A stretch of DNA of 64,000 bases from Struthio camelus. Its lineage: Eukaryota > Chordata > Aves > Struthioniformes > Struthionidae. The notes under the pieces were generated by a model. That model was given only the letters and a program-made list of their open reading frames with translations. It had not been told where the DNA came from and searched no databases. The position numbers and the translations under genes were made by a program. Location of the stretch: positions 38,929,088-38,993,087 of the forward strand of contig NC_090945.1 in NCBI RefSeq assembly GCF_040807025.1. The letters run 5' to 3'. Below are positions 47,493 through 61,400 of this stretch, piece after piece (the stretch's first letter is position 1; the number at the start of each line of letters is the position of its first letter).

Positions 47493-50400
47493 AAGAGCAG
47501 CTGCTCTGGTCTGTTGTCAAGTCTTCATGAAGAGTACCAGCTAGTCCATGCTTGGTCATTCCTTCATAAACACTAGCTTATAAATATATATAGCTGTCCA
47601 TCAGCAAAAAGAGGTGTTATTACTCTAGGTAGAAGTTTCTGGAAGGTATACTTGTTACCTATCTCAGAAATGTACTTGGTGGCACAGGCTGCAGTGCTGC
47701 TGTGTAGTCTGAGGGGGTAATTGTCATGGGATGATTTTGGCTCTTGAATCCTAATATATCATTTCAGGTAAGTGTTACACAAATAACCAGCTGGTAAGCT
47801 GGCATCATTAAAAAAAAGGGAAGCAAAGCAAATTCATGTGAAGCCATTTTCCCCCAGTATATTGCCTAGGAGGATGACACCAGGTATTACTCTAGTGTGC
47901 TCCAGATAATGTAAAATTGGTTCACTTCTAAGGACTTCAAGGCATGAAAGACACTGGGCCTAATCTCAGGTTCTGTGTTCCTATGCGTAGAGAAATGGAC
48001 CTCTTTTTTGTCCAGCTTTATTGTGATCAAAATTGGTGCCAAAGCCTTAGAAGATATATATCATGCTGTTTAAAAAATATTTGGTATAGATCACGTACCT
48101 CTGCAGGCATTTTGTAGAAACAAAAGGGGCTGCCTATATTGATTTACTTCTGGAGTTTGGAGAGGGCTGTGGGAGTCGGAGTGAACCTCCGTTCAGTAAT
48201 TTCTTGGACTCTGTAGTGGAATGTGAGTGAGTATCTGCCTGCAGGGAGAAGGAAAAATCAGAGTTTTAAGGAAGATCACAATCTGACTTCTCTTCGACCT
48301 GTGAAAGTAATACACTTCTTCCACAGAGTACCTCTTGCTGCAGGGTTTTCACTTTCTAGTTGCCTCCGGTGAAGAAGTCTGGAGTGTTTTCTTTATGGCA
48401 CAAGGTTCTGCTGATGAATTAGGTAATGTTCAGATTTTATGTGAAAATTTGTGTAATTATCTCTCAGAGCTAAAAAGAAGGCCAGCATGTCCATCTTTGA
48501 TCAAATACACATGGTTTGCCTTTTCTAGTCTTCTGCACATGCAAATGTTAAGTTGAATTCTCATAGAAGTTACTGAATCTGCCATGCAAGCTCTTCAACA
48601 AATGAAATTAGCACAGTGATCCAGTGTTAATGAACCATTGAAAAAAATCTCATGCAATTTCTGATGCAAAGTCCAACTGCAGTGCCTTTGGAAACATGAT
48701 ACAGCTACATGAGTTTAGATTTGAATTTCTAAAATGTGCTAATGGAAGAAATTCATTCTTCTTAATATTGGGGAATTCATATTTGGCTAAGAGAAATTCT
48801 TGAAACTGACTTCCCTTTGCAAACCACACACTGGTGATTCAGACTGAAGAATGCGTTAAACCTTTTGTCTGTAAGGTACATGTCTTATGTAGGCTTCTAT
48901 TTTAATTTATTGCACTTGCATGCAGGTTTTTTGAACTAGTCACAGTGGTCTCTTACAAATCATGAGAAATAGTCCACCCTCAGTACCCTTTCCAGCCCTA
49001 CTCAAGGAGTCAAGGCTTGTCAAAGACCATTTTAGAAATCTTGAATAAATCTGACATTATGTTGAGACAGCTGTTAAATATATTTCTTTTTTTCCTCCCA
49101 GGTTTCCTTTCCCTCACTATGAACAATGCAATTGGTTTAGTGCTATTTTTAGCCTTACTTTTCATTTGAGTCATATGTATTCCTACCTTCCATGCACACT
49201 GAAGTTAATTTATTCTAACACGAAAAATACCAGGAAAGTTGCTACCCCCCACAAAAAGATTTTACAAGCTGAACTAGAGGCTAGCACATATATAGTCCAG
49301 ATGCCCAAGCCCACCAATAAAGGAGTAAAATCTGATTTCAGGGTGTAGTCTGACTCTTATACACCTCTTCCCTCAAAGTAAATGTCTTTTCTAAACAAAA
49401 TCTCGGCAGACTTGGGTAAGCTCACCCTGTATCTGTGGGCAGTTAACTTCAGTGGGGAAAGGACAGTGGAAGTCTACAGATCTTTCTACTTGTTTAATAG
49501 GCTTTTATTTAGCATGAAAGATTAGTGGGTTTTTGTTTTCTTTTTAAAAACAAAAGCAAGCTGATACTTAACAACAAAGGTCTCCTAATAGTCACTGATA
49601 ACCAGTTGTGTCTCTGGTGTCAGTCTGTCAGTCCTGTCAGGGGGACTTTTGGTGTTCCTCATTGAAAGCAGGACAGGATCACCCTTAGGCTGGTGATAAT
49701 CTTTTCCTTTTCTTTTGCAAATGCCACTTTTCACCCCTGGTTTTCATGTGTAGGCTGGCCTTGAAGTGAGTTTTTCAAACTGGGTAGGCTGTGCACATGA
49801 GCTCATGGGGCTGCATGCTTCTCAGAAGGATGCCTGCAGTTTCTCAGGAGTTTGCTTTCTAGTGCCTAGCTGTTCATACTCTTCATGAGAGATCAGAAGA
49901 GGTGTGCTTTTATGGAGGACAAAGATCCCCGCACTGAGCTCAGGTAACTGGTTAAAGACCCGTATTTCGAAGTGATGCACCAGCTAACGGTTACCCATAG
50001 TGAGTCAGCAATAGGGCAAATGTGATGGGTCATGGGACCAGGTCTATGTTAGTGGTTATGGTTAAATGTATGGTACGCTCTGCTTTGTACTTCTGAGTAA
50101 AGCAATAACATCACTAGCCTGAAAAACATGGAGAACTATTACTAACTCCTCTATTGTTGGCTTTCCAAAGGGGATTAAATACAACAATAACTAATAAATA
50201 GTATACAGAGCTTATGGGGCTGTCTCCAATTGGAGTTTAAACAAAGAGGTCTGGGCTTTTTAAGTGCCTCCTCGGATGTGCAGCTTTCTGGAAATGCTTT
50301 TGCCAGAATTTCACTGGCATCTCAACAGACGGCACTCCTTCCCCGGCCGGCGGGCAGTGGGGCCCGGCGTGCCGAGCCTGCCACAGCAGGGCAGTGCAGG

Positions 50401-53400
50401 CAAGCGAGGGGCACTGGCGCACTGGTGGTGACAAGCTGGTGTCATGGCGCAGCAGCAGCAGCAGCGTGGCTCCGTGTGTGGGCAGCACCGAGTGCGGCAG
50501 CGTGAAAGGGGCGCAGTGCACGGCAATGCCCCGATTACTGGGAGGCAGGTGGTCTCTGCTGCTGCTGCCTCCCTGCACGCGTTTCTAGCCCGCCAGCCTC
50601 AGGTGCGTGCTTGCGTGCACGCTGAGCCTGTTCTTGCTTGAAATACTGGCATGACCTTTTAAAGTCCAAGTTGTGCCCCTTTGACAGTGAGAACGCAAGC
50701 AAAGATGTGTGCTGACAGTCGCGCGAACACCCTTCCGGCAGCAATTCATGCAACTTCTGTCCCAGCTGTCTGGGAGACACTCTTAGCACAGCTTCGCAGA
50801 AGGACTCCTGAGATGCGCTCTGGCACTCGCACAGCGAACCACAGGGTGAAGATACAAGAAGGTGTCAGACAGTGTTGCAGAAACACTGTCTTTGGATGGG
50901 GTGAGCTGTGATGCCTACACCTGGTTGCCAGGCACCAGCGACGATCACAGAATTGCGGGAGGGAATCAAGACTATATATAGGAAAGTAGATTTTACCTCT
51001 GATCTGGACCTTAAAGGGGTTATTCTTTTTTTTCTGTGCGCTGGGCAGGGGAAGCTCACCTGCTTTTCATTCACTCTTCTGCTGCTTTATGCAATATAGA
51101 CATGCTTTCTGTAATACATAAGTAAACGTGTGGGTTTTAGGCCCCATTCGTGTTGTGTCTGTGGTTCTCACAATTATAAACTTCCTGAGATCAGAGGGAA
51201 TAAGCCCTTGCCAATTAGAAGAGCTTTTAATGTCAAGTTGTGACTAATAAATAGATGAGCTGCAGATGTGATAGTGTTAGTGTACCTATTGCCTAAATCT
51301 TTTCTAGTGTTAATTACTCTAACAATTGCTGATGGTATATATGCACCTCAGCTATTACTGAGGATAAAATAATATACCTTCTTATTGTTGCATTGTCCAT
51401 TAACAGAGTGCAGAGATGTCAGCCCAGTCAAAAAGCAAACTTCTGATAGAGCCACATTTTTAGGCTACATGTTTACAAGTACAGAAAGATGTCATTTGCC
51501 TATTGTATGATTTTGAAAATGTGCTTTTGCAACTATGAATATCAGAATCCAACATTTTAACTAAGGAAAACCTTAATTTCTGGAAATTGAAAAATGGAGT
51601 CCCAGCAATGCACAAAACATAGTTTATACTTAGCTCAAGTGTTTTTGGATCCTGGTAGGTATTGAGATCAGTCATCAGAGCTCATATGATGAAGTTCTTT
51701 TGATTCTTTTTTTTTTTTTTTAATTCTGGAAACAGTTTTGGACACACATAGAAACTCTGGATCTTACTTTGAAATCTGACACTATCTGGCATCAGCTCAA
51801 ACTTTAAGGACTTGACATCTCTTTGTTCACACCAATATCCCAGGGCAAAGCAGCCCCATATGAGTAACTTATAATTCCAGGGTTGTATCTTAGTTTCATG
51901 GCTACAGTAATGACTCAAGCTGATTACTAATAGCCATCACCTTTTTGTTTCCCCCGACCTTGATTCTCTCTTGAATATAGTTTACACCTTTTTTTTTTTT
52001 CTCCCTCCCTCCTGTTTGGCTCTGGAGTAGTACTGCATCAAGTATTACCCATAATCTTTTGTCCTAAGCATTTTAAATGCCTTTAATCAAGCCAGGACCT
52101 CCATGCTGTGAAACTCTGACCCCACTGTGGTCCCAACTGTAATGCTGTTTGAGGTCTGGCAGTCTGTTGCTTTGTGTTTCTCCACAGCACAGTTGTGAGT
52201 GTGGGGGACAGGGAGCATGGCATGAAATTTGGTCTCATCTCCCTCTCTCTCTCTTTTCTCCCCATCACCCCAAACCCTGTCCATTTTGACTCCTTATCTG
52301 TAAGATTCCCCAAAGCAATTTAGCGCAGGACAACACTGCCAGTGAACTGGAAACCACTTTTTATTAATGTTAAGTCTTCCTCTTACTATGCTAATGTCTG
52401 GAAAGTATTCTGTAGATAGGCCACAAATTGCTTTAGAATATTTTCTTTGTGTAATTTCGCTCCCTTCCCCTGGATCAGCAAGAATATGGTTCAAATATTA
52501 ATTTTATGGTGTGTCTCTCAAGAGTGGAATATAATGTTCAATTATGCATTCCATCTGCAAAGCTCTGGATGCACAATCCTGCATTAAATAAAGAAAACAA
52601 TGTGTTTTAAAGAAGAAACAGAAAGAAAGGATGTGGCACATAAAAGCAGTGGAAGAAGAGCCTTCCATTATGCTTGACTTTGTGTAAAATCAGAGGGAAT
52701 TGTGTAAACCAGACAGAAGTCAACTGTCAATACATGGCTTAGATTATTTAGATTATTATTCCTGCAAGGTATAAGTCTAGAAGTAGAGTGATTCCTAGCT
52801 CTATATGAACCTTATTAACCATCTTCTGATGGTAATTTGTGTGGAGATACAATTTTGAAAATAGCTTGTCACGCTCATCATACCAAGAGAAAGCTTGCTC
52901 ATATGCGACAAAGCTTTGCCTGTCCAGCAACGAGAGGAGCCCACTATTGCGGGGTGGAGAAGCAAGCTGGAGGCCCACAGCTGCCTGGGCAGGTCTATAT
53001 CCCAGCACCCCATGTGAAGGGGGTGGGGCAGCCCCAAGGGGCAGCCCAGAGCTCCCATCACCAGGCAGGGCTGTTGGTCAGGCCTCCCCAACTTTAGGAA
53101 AGGACACAGCGCCTGTGCCCTTCTCAGGGTTGGTGCTTCAGGAAGTCGTCTTTGCTCTGGTGTCAAATGGATATCTTTCTACAGGACTGTTGTTCAGCAC
53201 AGGGGAAATCTCTGCATTCCCTGATTGTGCTGCCCAGATATCGTACATCCTCACAAGAGCATCTCCAGTTTTCTCACAGTGCTTTGCAGTGTGGGCTGCA
53301 AAATCTGAAATCATCATAGTTGCAGCGCTGCTCACCATGGGAATAGCTGAACCCTGGGTCAGGGCTTTCACTTTGGTAAAGAAGAGACCTGGTGAAAGCC

Positions 53401-54548
53401 CCGCGTTGAGCACTGGGACTTTGAAGTGCTGTTAATTGAGGCAAGGCAAACATAGGAAATTAGTTAGCTTAATATTCAGAGGGAGAGGCTTATCTTCAAA
53501 GTGGGCCGGCCTGAACACAAAAAGAGATGATCATTCTTCAATACAGATGCCTTAAACATTATTGAAAGTGGGCAGGCAAACTCTGGATAGAGAAAAGCCA
53601 GGAGGACTCAGTTCTCCATTCTCCCTTGGGGTCACAACCCAAGTATTTTTTTGTATGGCAACCTAGCCATTCAGGTTTACTAGAAGGAACATTTCAAGTA
53701 TTCCTCCTTAGCATATCTGTTTTTTTCGGGAAAGTACACTGATTCTTACTTTGGCATCTCACCAAGTGCTCTTGGCAAAACTGTCAAATGTGTCATTGTA
53801 ATAGGAGGCCTCTTTGCAATAGTTTCAGCAGTCAGAACTGGCTGGAAAGCGCAGGGTTGAACTTATGAGGACTGGTTGCAGAGTGTTCTCAGCGGAAATC
53901 CTTTGACTCTGGAACTTGTTTGCTCTGGCAAACTCCCTGTGCCTGTCTGGACACAATGAGGGTTCAAGACGCATTGCTTTTGTTTGGTTTTCCTGGAGGG
54001 AAGACTTTGCTTTTCATTTGGCTGAATTTCTGGGTGGTAGAGAGAGAGTGAGCATGCCTTGGGCTGTATTTATCTTTTTCTTGGATGAGGGTGGTGCTGG
54101 TGCTTTTTGGTGACCTTTTGCTTTCTAACTTGGATCTTAGTACCATAGAGGCATGCTCTTCATATGTCTTTGCAATATACAGTGAAAAAGAGGTTTAGTA
54201 ACATTGCTAGGTACTTGATGAAAACGTGGATTTCTCCCATTCTTTGGCCTCAGATAGAGATCAGATGTTCTCACTCTTTAGTTCCTAGTAGCGTCTAGTT
54301 CTTTTTCTGCCACCACTGTATCTTCCTCCATTTTGTGCTGGTCCTCTCTGGATCTCCTACCACAATCTTGCATGGCCCTGACCTACCAAAAAGCTTTCAA
54401 GCCATTAGGAAAGGGAAGGAGTCACAAAGTACCATGTGCAGAAAACCATGAAAACTCCTAAGAAGAGTTACCAGACCCAGGGAAATGACTGAGAGGACAA
54501 CGCACACAGTCTCCAATATAATATTTAAAGGTGGCCCTGCTTTCAAAA

Positions 54549-54710
54549 TTGCTTTGAAATGATGCCATGTGAAGCATGAGAAGACATACAAATGAGAATG
54601 AAGTTTAGTATCAGGTCTCACCATTTTGTCTCCCTACATCAGACCTGCCAGATCCTACATTGTTTCTGTATTCCTAGAGGACATGATGCAAGGAAAACAT
54701 TTAATCAGTG
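54549..54710. repeat. Unassigned diverged repeat, copy 1
   Basis: Shares with 56159-56330 the phrases TGCTTTGAAA, CCATGTGAAG, ATGAGAAG, TTTTGTNTCCC, TCAGANCTNCCAGATNC and GATGCAA in the same order and spacing. Not CR1 or MIR as far as I can tell. Confidence 0.6.
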
Positions 54711-56158
54711 TGAAGAGAGGAGTAAAATGCTCTAGGGAAGCTATCACTACCTCTACAAGACAGAAATGGCTTGGAAAACAAATCATCAGTAAGAAGCGTG
54801 ACTTCAGGAACATCACATGAAAATTGGCTGAAGTCAGACTATTCTGTGATGGCTGCAGATGCACAGTTCTCAAACACTAAGAAGAAGCAGAAGGATGTCC
54901 TTAGAATTTGAAATTTATTTTCCCCTCAAACCAGTTCTAGTGTGTAGAAAAGAATTTAAAGAAAACATCAACCTTGAACACTGACTAGCTAGACCTGGAT
55001 TCCTGACCATCTGAAATCATCAGGGGATCTTTGATTTTTTTTTTCTTCCAACAACGCTCCTCAAAATTCTCAAAAGTCAGAGAGCAACACGCAGTAATTA
55101 CACTCCCCCTTCATGTAATAGCTGGTGTGATTTCTAGCAAATTGCACAACTTGCTTTAAGCATACTCCTGTTTCTCTAGGCTGTACTGCAGTTTTATTGG
55201 AAATTTGTGTGTGAGGTCCCAGTCCCTTCTGAACTAAGTGGGTGCTCCTGGTATGCTAGCACTTCATCAGAAAATGCAGAAGTGATAGAAAAGTAGGAGG
55301 AGATTAAGAGACACCAGGGAGAATTGTGAAAGTGCAGCATGTACCCAGTCAAATCAAGCCAGGGAAAAGTCAACAGCCCTGCTAGTGTAAAGGGAAGTCA
55401 AGTTATTAAAAGGGATTGCAAATTGGGTGCTATAATGCCTTTAATCAGTCTTTGAAAATGTGTTTAACACAATCCTCCTGACAGAAATGAAACTATATGA
55501 ACTATAGGCATGTTTTCAAATAGGCTGTGCTTCATTTAGCTATCTTCCCATGCATATGTGTCTGGGATGTGCATCAGGTGTCTCCTTGCTGCAGTATTAA
55601 CTCTATTCTCCTCTAATCATGCTCCTTTCTGCTCAGATTTTCATGGGCTGATATCTCCTGGGAGGGCTGAGATTCCTGGTTTGTGTATATGGAAGCACAG
55701 AAGGAGCTCTAGGTGCTGCAGACGGGGATTTCCCTAGCTAAGCAATGGGAGTTGGTCCTGTGTGGTCAAGACTAATCTCCAAAGGCATTTCTAGTTAGTC
55801 TAATTAACTGTTATCTCCTAGGGAGATCATGGTAACCTGTGGTATGCTCTAGTATCCTTGCTCAGTTCAAACTTGAGTAATTGCTCTCCGCATTTCTTGC
55901 AAGTTCATCCTGCCGTTCCTCTTGGGTAGCATGCTATTTACTTCAAATCTTAAATTGGTGTCTCGTGTATTAGAGCAACTGCAGCATTTCACTGTATTGG
56001 AAGAGAGAATGATTTCTTTGAGTAAAAAACCTACCACAGTGGTCCAAATTTGCAAAGCAAGTCAGTGCTATTCATGTACTTTCCAACAGCAGCCTTTTTG
56101 CATAGCATCTTTTATCCAAGAATCTAGGAAAATTCCTATTTTTTCATTTTTTCCTGAA
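54711..56158. other. Intergenic
   Basis: AT-rich spacer between the two diverged repeat copies. No gene recognised. Confidence 0.45.
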
Positions 56159-56330
56159 GTGCTTTGAAACAAAACCATGTGAAGAATGAGAAGTTTCCTA
56201 GCTAGGAGTACAATTTAACTTCAGATCTTTTTGTGTCCCCAAGTCAGATCTACCAGATACACTGTTCACCTCTTTAATAATTTCAGAGCAATATGAAAGC
56301 AGATGCAAAGTAATTAAGTATCAGAGTCTG
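56159..56330. repeat. Unassigned diverged repeat, copy 2
   Basis: The second member of the direct repeat pair with 54549-54710, about 1.6 kb away in the same orientation. The best-preserved block is GTGCTTTGAAACAAAACCAT followed by GTGAAGAATGAGAAG. Confidence 0.6.
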
Positions 56331-59300
56331 GCTGGCCTCTCCCTGGTACTCAGAATCTTGACTAGGGGAGGTTGTGATGAGTTACGTCTATTCAATCTTT
56401 GAGAGAAAGCTGTGAGTCCCACAGCCTACCTGCTTTCTTTGCAGTCATTCGTCTCATTTGCCTGAGCCTGACTGAGCGTGTTTGATGGCCCACCAAGTCA
56501 CCTAAGTGTTTATTTATGCTGTATAAAGTTGCTGGGTGTGTTTTGCCAGGTGGTGGACCATATAGTACTGAGAGTCTCCTCTGGGCTGTGCTTGGGTCCC
56601 GGTTGTTGTCTAAATGGACATCAAATCTGATCTTGGGAGTGTCTCCAGAGGAGTTGTAAGGATGTTCCTGACAGAGCCAGTGAGTCTGGCAGTCTCTATC
56701 CTTTGCAGGGCAGAAGGAAAGAGGCAGCTGAACCACAGACCCTGTGCTTGGGGACCAATATGGCTGCTCCAGCCTTTTTTTGCTGAGGGTGAAGGGAGTC
56801 GTGAGACTCTACAACCTGTGTACCAACTGTGCAAGTAAAATAGTTTCCTTCCTAATGGGGACTCATAGAAAGCAAATGCATTCTAGTGTCATGATTCTTC
56901 CCCAAAGCAAAATACTTCAGTGCGCCACTGGACAAACGGAGCTCTAGAGCTCACCCAGTTTCCCATGAATATTGCATTAATCCATATTCCAAGTTATGAA
57001 TTGCAATCAGTCTATTCTTGTACTAACCAAGCTGCAGCTGCTCCCAGCTGAGAAGTCTTTTGAACTCTGCCACATGAAATATTCCAAGTCTTGTTCCAAG
57101 GTGCAGTAATTGTCACTGTGGTTCTTAAGCTTTCATACATATTTAATTTAGAATACATATCTAAATGTGCATTCTGCTGATGCTGAAGCTGGTGCCAATG
57201 CTTGCAGTAATGTCTGAAGAGTAATGAAAGGGCAAAATTGTTTCAATACATTGTAATATGTTGATTTCAACTTTAGTACAGTTAATCTTTATTTGGAGTA
57301 AATCGTTCAAAACCAAAAGTGAATTCACTGTTATGATAGTTTCAATGAAAGCGTTAGCTGCGAGCCTCCAAGCTGGATCTGGACTTCCTATAGGTTTGAG
57401 GTGTTCAGATCTAGGAGATTGCCTTCCTCTATTTTAAAGATAGAGGTTTTTTTTCTGTCTAAAGATAGAAATCACTTGTAAGTGGGCATGAGGATCTGGA
57501 TCCAAGTTTTTTTGTGGTTCACATGTAGTCCAGTTTTGCCTTGGCTTGTTACAAGGAAGGTAGATCCTTGCCCTTCAGATGTAGACTTCAGTGCTCTCAC
57601 AGACTGAAGGGGGTTTAAAGCAGGTTTTTTCATTTCAGTCTCTGTTTGTCTGGATTAATTTTTTTTTCTTAATATTAGTGGATTATATTTAAACTCTCCA
57701 AATTAATTAAAAATAAACATACTGATGACATAATGTGGGAATTTATTCCGTTTCAGTGAATGTGGACTATGTTATGTTATTCATATTGGCTACTCTTTCA
57801 TGTAGAGTGGGACAGAAGGACATGATTTGTTCCCTTTGTGAGCTAAGGACCCTCATGTTTAGTGCTAAAGGCTGACTACCCGACCTTTCCATTTTTAGGC
57901 CACTTCCTGGGATTGTTTGAGCTCTGGTTGTTTAAAATTATTTTGAAAAGAAATTATTAATACCTTATGGTTGGTTTATAGTGAAGTTGTTCGGATTATA
58001 CCAGGTTTGAAAACTATTAAGCCTCAGTTATGTTTTGCCAACAGCTTTTACTTTTCAGAAAATGGAACTGTAAAATAGTTTTCATCTTTTTAATTTAATA
58101 CAAGTATTATCCGGAATTTTTAAGGGATCCAAAATCCAATAATCTCTCTTCTCCTCTTCTTTGTCATTATATCTCTGTGTATGCAGAATTTTCAGTATAT
58201 GCATATATCTATAAAACCATCAAATGGATTTGATCCAAAAATTTGCAAAAGAAAAAAATGTACCAACCAAACCCTTATATGGTAATTTTGCTGTGAGCTG
58301 TTCTTATCCAGTATTAGTCACTGGAAACCCAGGGAACAAATTCTGCTCTTGAATAGAGATGAATATCTCCCATAGTCATGCAATAGCCCCTCTCCTCCTC
58401 AGGCAGAGGAGAAATAGGGGGACAGGGATGGAGGCAGGGACAGAGGTGCTATTAGGCTGATATTCTCAATGCTGATGGAGGCCCATTGCTCAGGTTGCGA
58501 GTGGACTTAAAGGTGCCTTGAGTGTCAGTTGAAACCAGGACTCTTAGGTGTATCTTGGGACTGTAAGAGCAGGCTAAATCTGAAACATTTGCTCTGCAAA
58601 TGTCCTGAGATAAGGCTTATGAGCTCTTGTAATTTCCTTGTGACTATCAAATAGTTTTAGCTGGGTCTAGGATGAAATTTAGCATCCAGACAAAATTACC
58701 AGTCTCTTAGAAATTTCAGCCTTGGCTTGGAAAGAGGTTCTTTGGTTGCTGGTTCCTCATCTCTGGGAGAAGAACTGGGGCTGTTGCAAAAAGGAGAGAG
58801 CGTTCTCCATCCTCCACCGGCAACTGAGAGGACTTCCTGGGGAAAGGACTGCTGGGACAAAAGGATAGAGGGGAGGTCTGGAATGGTCCTGCTGCCCATC
58901 TCTGCTGTGCCAGGCCTATGGTGGTGGAAAGAGATGGGAAATCTCTCAAAGTTTCACTTTGAAAAATAAAAGAGGAGGACCTCAGCCCTGGGAGAGAAGT
59001 GAGACACCACGAGAGAAATACAGGCAATGTGGCATGGTCAGAACCCATGTGCGACTGCTGGAAAAGGAGCAGAACTGACACCCAGAAGGACCTGATAGAA
59101 AAGGCTGCAAAGAGGGTGGAACTGATATGAGAGACAGAGATGATGCAGGATACTTATAGTTTATCAAAAAATAATTGACGAGGTCATTGCTACCCTGTTT
59201 CTGCTCCTAGAATTCCCTTGACCACTCAGTTCATTTGATCTGAAACACTGAGACAACAGGTATTTTTTATATTTAAACGTAAACTGACATTTCTAACCAT

Positions 59301-60654
59301 ATATTTATAATTAAGCTATTGTTTTTATTAGTCACAAGAGATAATTGCATCCAGAAATTCCCAAAGAAAAAATTGTACTGGGCAAACAATATTACACTGA
59401 TGCTTCAATTATATGAGTAATTTTCTAGCACAGATCAGCAATAAACTTCCCTAAAGGAGCTATTAAACAGGAAGCAAGAAAACAGAGATGAGGCAGTTGC
59501 CAAATGTTAGTGTGTCTAGCACTTGTGCTCAGATCTTACCCTCCCTCTTTTTGTCTTTACGTGTGTCAGTCAGCAAAATCAAGTGACACCAGTAGACAGC
59601 AGACATGCGTGGGAAGATTCTCACTTACAGAAATGAGACTCCTAAGGCTTGGATCTGGAAAAAAATAATCACTGGTTTCTGCATTGTTGAAGTCTATCAG
59701 GCAAAACTGCTGAAGTCCCCCCCCACCCCCCGCAGAAGAATGGAAACAAGACAATCCCAGCTTTCAAAGAGTTTTGGTCACTGATAAGGAGCATAACTGA
59801 AGTGTCTGTGATGGAAGTGATGCTCCTGTGGAAGACTGTGAGATCACAAACAGCAGTACATGGGTCAAACTCACTTAATCAGGGGCATCAATGTTCCTCC
59901 ATACCCAAACCCTTTGAAATGCTATCAGAGGAGGTAGACAAAAGCCAGGAGCTACCTTAGGCACCTGTCAGGTATAGCAAGCATTGTTTTTCCATTGTAA
60001 TTCTATTAGCCACACTGGCAAACGAGCAAAAGCCCTAGCGTACATGCCCTTATCATAAAAATGTGTTTATTGGTAATAGCTTACGCTGAACGGTTATATG
60101 GTATTCTGGCAAAACAAACAGCGCTCCAGGAGGATTTTCTGAGGCCTATGTTGGAAAAAATATACTGCCAAACATTTCCTAATGCGTGGTCAGGCTGAAA
60201 AAACGGTCCTGCATCACCCTTTCCTTGTGAAACACAGCTCAGTTTGTGGCGTTTTCAGCTGTTCCTCCTGTTTCAGCAGTCATCTTCTCCTCCCCAGGCT
60301 GATCGGAGCTGGCTCAAAAAACTGTCACAGATCTAGAGGGGACTCCTGGTCCCTGCTGCCCATGCAGGGGGACGGGAAGGGACGGGTAGGTGTGTGCTGC
60401 AATAGCTGCCGGGGGCCAGGCAGCGTCGGTGGTGGCACGGCGGTGCCTGGGGAGGAGGCCAGTGGCTGGTGCTGAGACCGCCACTGTCAGCAGTGCCTTG
60501 CTGTTCCCAAACAGACGTGCCGAGCTAAGCGAAGAGGTACGTTTGTTTGCCGTGACGCAATGAGGATATACTTGAGCTAGCAAGGACACTGGAAGCGGTG
60601 CAGCTGACTGGCACGGCACAGGCCAATGGCTCCCTATTTCTCTCCAGAACAGAC
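56331..60654. other. Intergenic
   Basis: AT-rich with a purine-biased stretch at 58.4-59.1 kb. Overlapping open frames at 56.4-56.85 kb and 58.7-59.1 kb have no recognisable homology. No gene or named repeat. Confidence 0.45.
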
Positions 60655-60710
60655 TTGCTGAGAATTAGCTTCATCTCTGTATTGTTGAGAATTAGCTTAG
60701 TGTCTCTGTA
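60655..60710. repeat. Tandem duplication of about 28 bp
   Basis: TTGCTGAGAATTAGCTTCAT plus CTCTGTA is followed at once by TTGTTGAGAATTAGCTTAGT plus GTCTCTGTA. This is a two-copy tandem repeat with a few differences. Confidence 0.85.
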
Positions 60711-60779
60711 CGGCAGCTCCTTTCTGGACATACTCCGCGAGGGAGTTTGGAAAACGTGGCTGCGGCTCCCACCCGCACT

Positions 60780-61400
60780 GTCCTTGGAGCTGTAGCACCG
60801 CTAACTCTGGAGAGAGCGCCAAGACTTCAGCCGCCGCTCCAGCAGCCAGCCCTGTGGTCCAAATGACCCCATCTGTGCAGCAGAGACCGCTCTGTTTTGA
60901 TAGCACTTTCCTCTAATATCAGAGCCAGAGCGGTAATTTTTTTCACTTTCCCACTAGCAGGAGTATGCTGCCTGCCCTGCCGCGACAGCCAAAACTCATC
61001 CCTGCAGCGAAACGGCTGGGTCTCTCCTCCCGTTCCTCCTCGGGGGCCGCCACCGGTGGGAAGGCCCGGCGTACCTGTTCGGACATGCTCCGCGTGGGGC
61101 TGTTGCGGGAGAGTTAGAGAGTGACAGCGCTTGCAGCCCTCCACGTCCTGCAGGAGGGAGAGCAGGGCTGTCCCGCGCCACTGCGGCGGGGTCCGAGCCG
61201 GGACGCGCGCGTGGGGAAGCTGTGCCGCGGGTGCCTCTGGCAGAACAGGTCGAACGTGCTCCTTCCCATGCTGCGTTCTCCTCTCTCCTCCTCCTGCGTC
61301 TCCACTTTTTTTCTGCAGCCTTGGTCGTTTGCCCTTCAAAGAGTCAGAATTCTGCTAGAAATCAACCTCCATGAGCTCCCGCTCGAAGCATGGGCGCGCA
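60780..61400. promoter_or_regulatory. CpG-rich patch (possible CpG island)
   Basis: CpG dinucleotides are concentrated here, especially 61,010-61,240 (ACTGCGGCGGGGTCCGAGCC, then GGGACGCGCGCGTGGGG), inside otherwise AT-rich DNA. It could be an orphan CpG island, a non-coding RNA promoter or an enhancer. No protein exon is recognised; the open frames on both strands look like GC-rich chance frames. Confidence 0.4.

Larger units (their letters stand above)
44866..54548. other. Intergenic
   Basis: A long AT-rich gene-free stretch. Noted inside it are a TG/CA-rich patch (45.94-46.08 kb), a T25 run (46570-46594) and a three-fold GTGTATTA repeat (47452-47492). A GC-rich patch with CpGs lies at 50.33-50.64 kb, and an unassigned cluster of open frames at 52.75-53.44 kb. 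None of the open frames carries a domain I recognise. Confidence 0.45.

Noticed and set aside
50940-50985. GATCACAGAATTGCGGGAGG resembling a CR1 3' end in reverse
   Set aside because: The similarity stops after about 12 bases and the following GGTTGGAAGGGACC text is absent.
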